Assembly (NCBI RefSeq): GCF_900111685.1
Contig: NZ_FOHX01000008.1
Location: 124,001 to 188,000, forward strand
Direction of reading: 5' to 3'
Length of the DNA stretch: 64,000 nucleotides
DNA from: Nonomuraea wenchangensis
GTDB taxonomy: Bacteria > Actinomycetota > Actinomycetes > Streptosporangiales > Streptosporangiaceae
Shown: piece after piece, positions 1 to 6,789 of the stretch
Layout of the letters: each line of letters starts with the position of its first letter
Numbering within the stretch: position 1 is the stretch's first letter
The notes under the pieces: model-generated
What the model saw: only the letters and a program-made list of their open reading frames with translations
What the model was told of the DNA's origin: nothing
The model's database searches: none
Made by a program: the position numbers and the translations under genes

Positions 1-2
1 CC

Positions 3-209
3 GACCCCGAAGACCGCCGGCGCAACATCATCACCATCACCCCGGCCGGGCGCGCGCGGCTCGTCGAGCTCGACCGGCTGATCGCCGCCGCCCAGGAGGA
101 GTTCCTCGCCCCGCTGCCACCGGCCGACCGCGAGCACCTGATCGACCTGCTCACCCGCCTGGTCGAGCCGCACGAGGACCGGCGGCAAGGAATCGGCAGC
201 ATCCGGTGA
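3..209 (+). CDS. MarR-family transcriptional regulator, C-terminal fragment (5' end outside window)
   Basis: An open frame enters from the left edge and stops at a TGA at 207-209. The visible 68 residues begin with DPEDRRRNIITITPAGRA, the usual end of the MarR winged-helix wing (arginine-rich turn, then a 'xITPAGR' strand). A helical dimerisation tail with LDRLIAAAQEEFLAPL follows. The DNA-binding helix lies outside the window, so neither ligand nor target can be judged. The family assignment rests on the wing motif and its position about 65 residues before the C-terminus. Confidence 0.75.
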   Translation, partial: DPEDRRRNIITITPAGRARLVELDRLIAAAQEEFLAPLPPADREHLIDLLTRLVEPHEDRRQGIGSIR

Positions 210-290
210 TCGGTACGCCCTGCCCGGAGTGGCGTCCGCTCCCCCGAGGTACGACCTGGTTCTGACACCGGCGAGCCATCGGAGGAAACG

Positions 291-1073
291 GTGCGGAGGA
301 CCTTGCCTGCCGCGGTGGCGGCGTTCGCGGCCGCGCTGGCGCTGACGGGCGGCTGCGGCGACAGCGGGTCCGGGGGCGGCTCGGGAGAGGCCGGACCTGG
401 CGCCCCCCGGCAGGCCCGGCCGGTCATCACCCCCGACGAGGAGCTCGTCACCGACCAGGACAGCGGCGACCTCCCCGAAGCCACCGTCCAGGTAGGGCTC
501 GACTGTCAGCAGATGGGGCAGAGCCACGACTTCGCGGGCACGGCGGACAGGATGGGCCGCGCGGCGTCCTCCGGCGACAGCTCACCCGAGACGCGGGCGA
601 TCGCGAAGGTCTGCGAGGCGGCGGCGAAGGCCAACCAGGGGCTGATGAACGACGCGCTCAACGACGCCCGTCAGGCGGAGCGGCAGAGCTCCAACCTGAA
701 TCGCCGGATGCGCCGGCCGGGCCTGCGGATGCTCAACCACACGCTGCTGGTCGCCGCCACCGCCGAGGGCGACCGCGCCACCGCCCTGCGGGCCCGCGCC
801 GCTCTCGAACGGCTCGGCGGCCTGCCGCCGGAATTCCTCAGGGACGCGTGCTCGGTGGCCCCCGATCCCGCCGCCCTCCCGGAATGCGCGACGCTCCCGC
901 CCACCGGTACGCAGTCCGCGTCCTCCGCCCCGTCGCCGCCCTCCCCGAACGGGCCCACGCCCGGCACGGAAGCCCCCTCCGCGCCGCCCTCCGAGGCACC
1001 CGTCGAGACTCCCGGCGACGGCCACCCCACGCAGCAGGACACCGGCGACGGCCCGGCACCGGACGAGTCGTGA
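291..1073 (+). CDS. Secreted lipoprotein of unknown function, Pro/Ser-rich tail
   Basis: The GTG start at 291 is preceded by a clear GGAGGA ribosome site at 281-286. The N-terminus (MRRTL, then an Ala/Leu-rich segment) ends in LTGGC with the candidate lipidated Cys at residue 22, so the protein is probably exported and anchored to the outer face of the membrane. Residues about 65-200 form an Ala-rich, mostly helical region containing two Cys in a DCQQ/VCEA pattern and a third at DACSV. Residues 200-260 are low-complexity Pro/Ser/Thr/Gly, like a cell-wall-spanning linker. No enzymatic motif was recognised. The stop overlaps the GTG of the next gene, so the two are probably translated together. 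Confidence 0.75.
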   Translation: MRRTLPAAVAAFAAALALTGGCGDSGSGGGSGEAGPGAPRQARPVITPDEELVTDQDSGDLPEATVQVGLDCQQMGQSHDFAGTADRMGRAASSGDSSPETRAIAKVCEAAAKANQGLMNDALNDARQAERQSSNLNRRMRRPGLRMLNHTLLVAATAEGDRATALRARAALERLGGLPPEFLRDACSVAPDPAALPECATLPPTGTQSASSAPSPPSPNGPTPGTEAPSAPPSEAPVETPGDGHPTQQDTGDGPAPDES

Positions 1074-1981
1074 CCGGACCGCCTCCCACGGACGACCCCG
1101 GAGGTGACGACACCGGGCCGGCCCAGGACCTCACCCGTGTCTGGTCCGTCCTCGCCCACGTCGTGACGCCCACCACTTTCGTCGCGGCCGTCATGATGTA
1201 CGTCGGGGCCGTCCGCGCCAACACCATGTACGCCGGTCTCGGCATCGAGCAGAGCATGCTGGGCCTGTCGTTCCAGGAATACGTGCTGCGCAGCGTCGCG
1301 CCGGCGATAGAGCCGCTGATCCTGCTCCTGGTGCTGGCCCTGATCGCGCCCACGGCGCACCGGTGGCTGCTGCGGTCGGCGGACAGGCACCGTACGGCCA
1401 TGACGCGGGTGATCACGGTCATGGCCGTGCTCGGGACCGTGAGCGTCGCGGTGGGGATCGTGGCCATGGCCAGCTGGTGGCGGGCGCCGTTCTACGTCGT
1501 GCCCTTCTGCCTGGGAATCGGCGTCTTCGTCCTCGTCTACGGCGACTCCCTGCGCCGGCGGATCCATCCACGGCCGGCGAGCTCCTCCGCCGACCAGCTC
1601 GTCCGGCGTACGGTCTGCGCGGCGCTCCTGCTGGTCCTGCTGCTGTGGGCGGTCACCCTGTACGCGCAGCGGCGCGGCGCCGAGGCCGCCCTCCAGTACC
1701 GGGTGGACTCCGCGGGGCTGCCCAGCACGGTGGTGTACGCGGCCAGGCGGCTGCACCTGGAGGGCCCGGGGATCAAGGAGACTGAGCTGCCGGACCCCGC
1801 CGCCATGTACCGCTACCGCTACACCGGCCTGCGCCTGCTGATCCACTCCAACCAGCGGTACTTCCTCCTGCCCGCCTGCTGGGCGAGCGATCCATGGGCG
1901 CGCGCGATAGCCCTGCCCGCCGACGGGTCGCTACGCCTGGAGTTCTCCGTACGCAGAACGCGACCGGAATGCCCGCCCTGA
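1070..1981 (+). CDS. Polytopic membrane protein of unknown function
   Basis: The chosen start is the GTG at 1070, which overlaps the preceding TGA by four bases (GTGA); the frame is open further upstream but that part only mirrors the lipoprotein gene. The 303-residue product has about five hydrophobic segments, near residues 30-45, 72-90, 108-132, 137-155 and 178-198. A roughly 100-residue C-terminal part follows, carrying YRYRYTGLRLLIHS. A basic linker (LRRRIHPRP) sits between segments 4 and 5. No transporter or enzyme signature was recognised. Coupling to the lipoprotein upstream suggests a membrane-associated pair. Confidence 0.7.
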   Translation: MTGPPPTDDPGGDDTGPAQDLTRVWSVLAHVVTPTTFVAAVMMYVGAVRANTMYAGLGIEQSMLGLSFQEYVLRSVAPAIEPLILLLVLALIAPTAHRWLLRSADRHRTAMTRVITVMAVLGTVSVAVGIVAMASWWRAPFYVVPFCLGIGVFVLVYGDSLRRRIHPRPASSSADQLVRRTVCAALLLVLLLWAVTLYAQRRGAEAALQYRVDSAGLPSTVVYAARRLHLEGPGIKETELPDPAAMYRYRYTGLRLLIHSNQRYFLLPACWASDPWARAIALPADGSLRLEFSVRRTRPECPP

Positions 1982-2015
1982 ACAGCGGCCCTGAACGGCG
2001 GCCCTGGTCGCCGGA

Positions 2016-2456
2016 TCATGGGTCCAGGGCGCAGGACCGCTCCATCAGCTCCGTCATCGCCTGCCGGAAGTCGCGGCGGCGCCGCTCGCTCCAGCCCTCG
2101 GTCAGCCGGTCGAAGACCTGCTCCTGCCAGTCATGGGCGTGATCCAGCAGGGCCAGACCGGCCGGGGTGAGCGCGGCCCGGCGCCGGCGGCCGTCCGCGT
2201 CCGGGACCCCCATGGTCAGGTAGCCGGCCTCTCTCGCGCTCCTGACCAGCCGCGACGCGCCGCTCTGGTCGATGCCGATCTCGTGGGCGACCGCGTTGAC
2301 CGTGGCCGGGACCCCATGCCCGGTCAGCGCGTGGACGGCCTCGGCGACGAGCACGAGCCGCCCCCGCTCGGCCAACTCGGGGTCGCCGACTTGGGGCCTG
2401 CGCGACCAGTACCGTACGAACGCGAACAGCACCTGCCCCGGCCCCGGGTCGCTCAT
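2016..2456 (-). CDS. MarR-family transcriptional regulator
   Basis: The start ATG at 2456 overlaps the stop of the upstream NTF2-like gene in an ATGA arrangement. The longer upstream frame is only the shadow of that gene. The 146-residue length is typical of MarR. A winged helix is visible: HEIGIDQSGASRLVRSAREAGYL as helix-turn-helix, DADGRRRRAALTPAG as wing, then a helical dimerisation end with LDHAHDWQEQVFDRL. It is probably co-transcribed with the NTF2-like gene and probably binds the 6-3-6 palindrome at 2844-2858. The divergent gene at 2989 could share that control. Confidence 0.85.
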   Translation of the reverse strand: MSDPGPGQVLFAFVRYWSRRPQVGDPELAERGRLVLVAEAVHALTGHGVPATVNAVAHEIGIDQSGASRLVRSAREAGYLTMGVPDADGRRRRAALTPAGLALLDHAHDWQEQVFDRLTEGWSERRRRDFRQAMTELMERSCALDP

Positions 2457-2833
2457 TCGGTGGCCGCCATCTCGCGGCAGATGTAGGCCAGCTCCAGTGC
2501 CTGCCGGAGATCCGGCAGCCGCAGCGCGGCCGTCACCTTCCCGTCCGCCACCCGGAACACCGTCGCCACGCGGGTCGCGGTCCCGCTGCCCGGCCAGGTG
2601 GCGTCCTCCTCCACGACCATGAGCCGCTCGCTGACCGGATGCCACGACCGGGGGCGCAAGGTGATCCCCGAGCGCTCCACCCACTCCGCGAACTGTCCCG
2701 GCGTGATCGGCCCGGCGCCCTTCGGACCCAGGACCACGATGGGGTCGCCGACCACTCGCGCCGAACGCCGCAGGTCGGCGTCGTTCACGCTCGCATGCCA
2801 CTCGTTGATCGTCGCCTCAAGCACCGATTCCAT
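2453..2833 (-). CDS. NTF2/SnoaL-like small protein
   Basis: A 126-residue protein beginning MESVLEATINEWHASVNDADLRR, where an ATG at 2833 is used; a TTG at 2839 would add two residues. The pattern of an N-terminal helical pair followed by beta strands (DPIVVLGPKGAGPITPGQFAEWV; RSWHPVSERLMVVEEDATW; ATRVATVFRVADGKV) matches the cone-shaped NTF2-like fold, used by polyketide cyclases, isomerases and many ligand-binding proteins. No definite catalytic Asp/His pair can be named. It forms a two-gene unit with the downstream MarR gene. Its promoter region contains a perfect short palindrome. Confidence 0.65.
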   Translation of the reverse strand: MESVLEATINEWHASVNDADLRRSARVVGDPIVVLGPKGAGPITPGQFAEWVERSGITLRPRSWHPVSERLMVVEEDATWPGSGTATRVATVFRVADGKVTAALRLPDLRQALELAYICREMAATE

Positions 2834-2843
2834 CCCCAAACTC

Positions 2844-2858
2844 TATGCGAAACGCATA
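2844..2858. promoter_or_regulatory. Perfect 6-3-6 palindrome, probable MarR operator
   Basis: TATGCG and CGCATA flank AAA in the intergenic region between the NTF2-like/MarR unit (-) and the DinB-like gene (+). It lies 11 bases upstream of the NTF2-like ATG, where a bound dimer would block initiation. MarR proteins bind short AT-containing palindromes near their own promoters, and the neighbouring MarR gene is the obvious candidate. The assignment is inferred from position and symmetry only. Confidence 0.5.
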
Positions 2859-2988
2859 CATCCCCGAAACCCCTGGAACGCCTGCCGACGCGAGACCGAC
2901 AACGAACTTCGCCGATGAGCGACGATTTCACCCCGCGGCGAGAGTCCTCACCTTCGAATACCCTTATCGACCCGACGCAAGGACAACT

Positions 2989-3681
2989 GTGACCAACCAC
3001 GAGAAGCCGTCCGGCACACCGAATCCGCAGCCGGACGCAAGGAACGGCCGCGGGGCCGGCATCTGGCCGCTGGTGCACGCCGAGCGAGCCGCCCTGGCCG
3101 CCGACCTCGCGGAGCTGACCGACGAGCAGTGGGCCACACCATCGCTGTGCGCCGGGCTGACCGTGCGCGAAGTGCTCGCGCACCTCATCGCGGGGGCGAG
3201 CCTCAACAGCGTGCGATGGATGGCGGGCGTGATCCGCTACCGGTTCGACTTCGACAAGCAGGTCGCCATGCGACTGGCCGAACAGTTGGGCGCGAACGCC
3301 GCCGAGACGCACGACAGGTTCCGGCGCGTCATCACGAGCACCACCAAACCGCCTCTCCCGGTCGTGGCGATGCTGGGCGAGACGATCGTGCACGCCGAGG
3401 ACATCCGGCGACCGCTGGGCATCCGCCACGACTACCCCATCGAAACCCTCACCCGCACAGCCGAGTACTACCAGGGCTCCGACCTCGTCCTCCCCGCCAA
3501 GAAACGCATCGCGGGCCTGCGACTCACCGCCGACGACGGCCCCTTCACCACCGGCTCCGGGCCGCTGGTGTCCGGCAGCACTCTGGCCCTCATCATGGCG
3601 ATGACCGGGCGCGCGGCGTACTGCGACGAACTCACCGGCGACGGCGTCAAAACCCTCCGCGACCGACACGCCCTGACATGA
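2989..3681 (+). CDS. DinB/maleylpyruvate isomerase-like family protein (TIGR03083-type)
   Basis: The start is the GTG at 2989, preceded at five bases by AAGGA; the frame runs further upstream but without a ribosome site. The 230-residue protein contains the family hallmarks: IWPLVHAERAALAADLAELT, EQWATPSLCAGLTVREVLAHL (the 'W..PS.C..W.V.dv.aH' metal-site helix) and a later HAEDIRRPLG motif supplying another His/Asp. Members are mycothiol-dependent or mycothiol-like transferases and isomerases with a DinB four-helix bundle binding a divalent metal. The substrate is unknown. It is divergent from the NTF2-like/MarR pair and may be under the same operator. Confidence 0.75.
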   Translation: MTNHEKPSGTPNPQPDARNGRGAGIWPLVHAERAALAADLAELTDEQWATPSLCAGLTVREVLAHLIAGASLNSVRWMAGVIRYRFDFDKQVAMRLAEQLGANAAETHDRFRRVITSTTKPPLPVVAMLGETIVHAEDIRRPLGIRHDYPIETLTRTAEYYQGSDLVLPAKKRIAGLRLTADDGPFTTGSGPLVSGSTLALIMAMTGRAAYCDELTGDGVKTLRDRHALT

Positions 3682-3884
3682 CCCAGAGCTGACACCCACC
3701 GCCAGCCCAGACCGTCCCCCTCCTCCCATCGACAGCGACCCCACCGACGACGAACACTGACGTGTCTCGGCTGCGCACACCCGCCGAACTCGACCTAAAG
3801 CGCGCCCACGGCTGACTCGACAGCTTCTCCGGCGACACGAGGCCCTTCGACCACCTCATTTGGGTGTCGGTCGCTAGATCGATT

Positions 3885-4286
3885 TTACAAGGGCAGGACC
3901 GCGGATATAAATGTCAGAGCAGTCTCCAAGATGAGAATGGCTATAGCCGGCCGAAGCAGAGCCAATTTCCAGTACAGGGTTCGCTCTACGCCCTCCGCGC
4001 GCAACTGCTCGGGTGACTCGCGCTCGCCGGGGATCGGCTTTAGAAGAAACGCCCTCGGATGGGGCCGCTTCCAGAGTGCCGCAACCAGCAGGAACGCTGC
4101 GCCTAGAGCACATGCCTGCGCGACTATGTTCATGGTGGTCGACAGACGGCCGAGGGTTACTACGTGGCGAGCGATGAATAACAAGGCTCCCGTTCCAACC
4201 AGTAAGATGCCGGAAACAATATCTGTATATAGTATTATCCGGCGATTACGAGCGACATCCGAGGGTGACGGGATTGGCTCTGTCAT
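3885..4286 (-). CDS. Small membrane protein of unknown function in a lower-GC patch
   Basis: The 133-residue product MTEPIPSPSDVARNRRII has about four hydrophobic segments: YTDIVSGILLVGTGALLFIA, an Ala/Leu-rich segment around residues 50-70, and two more in the last 35 residues (AIAILILETALTFISAVLPL). A basic loop (LWKRPHPRAFLLKPIPGERES) lies between the halves. Base composition is clearly less GC-rich than the neighbours, with codons such as AGA, ATA and TTA, and the gene sits beside insertion-sequence debris, so it is probably acquired. No family was recognised. It could be the small membrane partner of a lost system. Confidence 0.6.
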   Translation of the reverse strand: MTEPIPSPSDVARNRRIILYTDIVSGILLVGTGALLFIARHVVTLGRLSTTMNIVAQACALGAAFLLVAALWKRPHPRAFLLKPIPGERESPEQLRAEGVERTLYWKLALLRPAIAILILETALTFISAVLPL

Positions 4287-4381
4287 CTTGTGACCGTAGC
4301 ATTCAACTCAGCCTCTGACATCAGTCGCATCCTCCTGGCTTGAATGGGACATCCATGCCCCAAGGCTGGTTGCGCCGGGCT

Positions 4382-5214
4382 ACTGAGTCATGACCGGCAA
4401 GAGTCTGCCTGACAGGAGGCGCACCACAGGAGGCTGGGCCTTCGACGGCTTGTGTTCCAGCAGGTGGTTCCGCCAACGCCGACACGACCCCAAGGTGGCG
4501 GTCGACGATCGGACGATCCCGACGGCCATCATGTACGTGGCCACCACCGGGTGTGCCTGGCAGCAGTTGCCGCCTGCCTTCGGCGCCTCCTGGCACCCGA
4601 TGCACCGCCTCTTCACCGAGTGGAGCACCTCCAGGGTGTGGGCCAAGCTGTACCGGGTCCTGCTGACCAAGCTCGGTGCGCGCGGTGAACTGGACTGGTC
4701 GCGGTGCGCGCTCGGCTCCGTCAGCGCGCGAGCGATGAAAGGGGGGAGCTGACACGTCCGAATCCTGCCGATACGGCAAGAGGGGGTCGAAGATCCACCT
4801 CATCACCGAACGGACCGGCCTGCCCTCACTCTCCCGATCAGTGCTGCCGACCTCCACAACAGCGTTGCGCTGGAACCGCTGGTGGGCAGCTCCCGCCCGT
4901 TCGTTCCCGCCGCGGGCGACGCCGCCGCTGCCCCGGCAAGCTCCCCAGGGACAAGGTCTACGACTATCCGGTGTTGCGGTCCTTCGTGCACGGCCGCCGG
5001 AGCATCATTCCCCGCATCGCCCGTCGAGGCATCGACTCCAGCCAGCGGCTAGGACGCCATCACTGGGTGGTGGAGCGCACCTTCTCCTGGCTGACCGGGC
5101 CGGTTGTCGCCGTTCACACCGGCGCTACGAGCGTCGAGCCGACCACTTCGCGTCCTCCGTCGCTATCGCCGCCGCCGCCCTGATTTGCTACCACCGGCTC
5201 GCCGAATGAGTCAC
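4382..5214 (+). mobile_element. Degenerate IS5-type insertion sequence
   Basis: The ends are imperfect inverted copies. The left end reads CTGAGTCATGACCGGC from 4383. The right end, read on the other strand from 5214, starts GTGACTCATT and then CGGC. The shared TGA(G/C)TCAT...CGGC pattern brackets a broken IS5-family transposase. No clear target duplication was found, and the limits are approximate. The element abuts an IS630-type transposase remnant on its right, so one element probably inserted into or beside another. Confidence 0.5.
4390..5209 (+). pseudogene. IS5-family transposase, broken by several frameshifts
   Basis: The N-terminal part (frame ending at 4752) reads TAIMYVATTGCAWQQLPPAFG, then LFTEWSTSRVWAKLYRVLL and DWSRCALGSVSARAMKGG, matching the start of IS5/IS427-type DDE transposases. 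The reading then shifts frame: a piece resembling KIHLITERTGLP lies in another frame around 4790. DKVYDYPVLRSFVHGRRSIIPRIARRG and HHWVVERTFSWLTG, with the catalytic Glu, follow in a third. The last segment RADHFASSVAIAAAALICY shifts again. At least three frameshifts are needed to restore the protein, so it cannot be active by simple programmed frameshifting. Confidence 0.8.
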
Positions 5215-5215
5215 C

Positions 5216-5383
5216 TTGAAACCAGGCGCTACGCCACCGGGACACTGATCGCTTGTGAACTCGCAGTTCACGAGCGACCTCCCGAGTGGACTGCCCGTCC
5301 TCGAACCGCCCGCCGACTCCAGCCGTGACCGCTCCCGCCGCTCCTGCTCGGCAGAGGTATACCGCCTCTCTGCCGTACCGCAT
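5216..5383 (-). pseudogene. IS630-family transposase, N-terminal helix-turn-helix remnant
   Basis: From the ATG at 5383 the frame reads MRYGREAVYL, then GRFEDGQSTREVAREL and RVHKRSVSRWRSAWFQG. This is the N-terminal helix-turn-helix of IS630-type transposases (usual form 'MRYP.GGGL....F..G....E.AR.LRV...SV.RW...W..GG'). It ends abruptly where the IS5-type element begins, near 5215. The catalytic DDE domain is absent, and no second half was found on the other side of the IS5 element, so the rest was lost. Confidence 0.6.
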
Positions 5384-5435
5384 GGCTGTGCAGCCGCCTG
5401 CTATTGGGGACAGGGCATGCAGAGTCGGGCGCGGC

Positions 5436-5624
5436 CTATGAGACGACGAGCGACATGCGACGCCCACCACCCACAACACGGATCTGCTGGTCGTGGGCGT
5501 GGATCTCTTCGACACCGGAGCCGGACAGATGGACACAGGCAAGGGTGACCTCCCTCGTACCCGACACCCAAGCGTTGTACGGAGGCCGCACCAGCACGAC
5601 CTCGTCCCCCCACCCGAAGGTCAC
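5436..5624 (-). CDS. Possible small hypothetical protein (62 residues)
   Basis: From a GTG at 5624 the product reads MTFGWGDEVVLVRPPYNAW, a TREVTLACVHL stretch, and HDQQIRVVGGGRRMSLVVS. The alternation of hydrophobic strands looks protein-like (possible SH3-like small barrel), and the AT-rich stretch 5635-5675 could act as a divergent promoter with the coiled-coil gene at 5686. No ribosome site is obvious and no family was recognised. It could equally be a chance frame in the decayed insertion-sequence flank. Confidence 0.25.
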   Translation of the reverse strand: MTFGWGDEVVLVRPPYNAWVSGTREVTLACVHLSGSGVEEIHAHDQQIRVVGGGRRMSLVVS

Positions 5625-5634
5625 CCGTCAACTT

Positions 5635-5685
5635 CACATTTTTTGGTTTTAAATTTCTGGAAAATAAAAATGCTAGGGTCTGCGT
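5635..5685. promoter_or_regulatory. AT-rich promoter region upstream of the zinc-motif/coiled-coil gene
   Basis: The stretch at 5635-5670 (runs of T, then TTTTAAATTT and AAAATAAAAA) is the most AT-rich segment seen in this very GC-rich window. It lies directly upstream of the GTG at 5686. It probably contains the promoter for that gene, perhaps also for the small reverse frame at 5624. It is long enough to attract nucleoid proteins such as Lsr2. No exact -10/-35 pair can be assigned with confidence. Confidence 0.4.
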
Positions 5686-6780
5686 GTGGCTTCGGAGACG
5701 GCTGTCGTGACACCCTGCAAGCACTGCGGAGCACCGATCGAGCAGCGTCGAGGCCGCGGAAGGCCCAAGTCGTACTGTCCGGAGAAGAACTGCCAGGCGG
5801 CGGCCAAGCGGGACCGGGAGCTGCGCAGGGCGACCCCCGGCCTGGAGGGCGCCCTGGCGAGGGCCGAGCAGCTGTACGACCGGATGGAGAGCGGCCTGAC
5901 GGCGGCCATCGAGCCACTGGCGCGGGCGTTGGCCGAGGAGCTCAGCCCCGCCGGCGTGGAGGCGAAACTGAGCGCGGTGCAGGCCGAGGCGCACGCGCGG
6001 GTGGCGATCGCACGTACGGAACGGGAGCAGGCGTTCGAGCAGGTGCGACTGGCGAGGGAGGCGACCGAGCACGCCCGCCGGCAGACAGCCGAGATGCGCG
6101 TTCGCCTGGAGGAGGCGGAGAGCGAGAAGGAGACCGCGCTCAACGACGCCGAACGGGCCCGGGAGCAGGCGCTCGCCGCGTTGCGAGAGGCGGCCAGCAC
6201 CGAGCGGCAGGCTCTGCAGACCGCAGAGGAGGCGGGGCGGCGGGCCAAGCTCGCCGAGCAGCGGGCCGAGGAGGCGGCACGGCAGACTGAGCTGGCCGAG
6301 CGGCGGGCCGAGGAGGCGCGGGCGGAGGTGACCCGCGCCCAGGAGGAGGCGAGGGCCGAGATCGAGCGCGTCCGCAAGGAGGCCGGACGCGACCGGGCGG
6401 AGAAGGAGCAGGCGCGCAAGGAGGCGAAAGCCGCGCTCCAGAAGCAGGAGCGGGCCGAGCGCGAGCTGATCGCGGCCCGCGCACGAGAGGAAGCCGCAGC
6501 ACAGGAACGAGAAAGAGCCCTGGAACGAGCCCTGATGGCCGAGCTGGCGGCCACCGAGGCCGGCCGGGACCTCGCCTCCGTCCAGGCGGCCAGAACAGCG
6601 GCGGCCGAGGAGAAGACGCGCGCGGAAGCGGTCGCCAAGGAGCTCGACCATGCGCGGATCGAGTTGCGCATGGAACGGGTGCGAATCGAGGAGCTGCGGG
6701 CGGAGCTGGAGGCGGCTCGGGCGGAGGCGGCGCAACTGCGCGAGCGGGCGGTCGCCGCCGAGCTGCGTGCCGAACGGTGA
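5686..6780 (+). CDS. Zinc-motif plus long coiled-coil protein (KfrA-like architecture)
   Basis: The 364-residue product starts at GTG 5686. Residues 11-36 hold a four-cysteine motif (CKHC, then C31 and C36 in a CPEKNC context) next to RRGRGRPKSY, which resembles both a zinc ribbon and an AT-hook-like DNA contact. From about residue 75 to the end the sequence is an almost uninterrupted Glu/Ala/Arg heptad-type coiled coil (AEEARAEVTRAQEEARAEIE and similar). This layout, a small DNA-binding head on a long alpha-helical rod, recalls plasmid KfrA-type proteins involved in DNA organisation or partition; homology is not claimed. It ends nine bases before the LysR gene and is probably co-transcribed with it. 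Confidence 0.7.
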   Translation: MASETAVVTPCKHCGAPIEQRRGRGRPKSYCPEKNCQAAAKRDRELRRATPGLEGALARAEQLYDRMESGLTAAIEPLARALAEELSPAGVEAKLSAVQAEAHARVAIARTEREQAFEQVRLAREATEHARRQTAEMRVRLEEAESEKETALNDAERAREQALAALREAASTERQALQTAEEAGRRAKLAEQRAEEAARQTELAERRAEEARAEVTRAQEEARAEIERVRKEAGRDRAEKEQARKEAKAALQKQERAERELIAARAREEAAAQERERALERALMAELAATEAGRDLASVQAARTAAAEEKTRAEAVAKELDHARIELRMERVRIEELRAELEAARAEAAQLRERAVAAELRAER

Positions 6781-6789
6781 GGCCGGACG

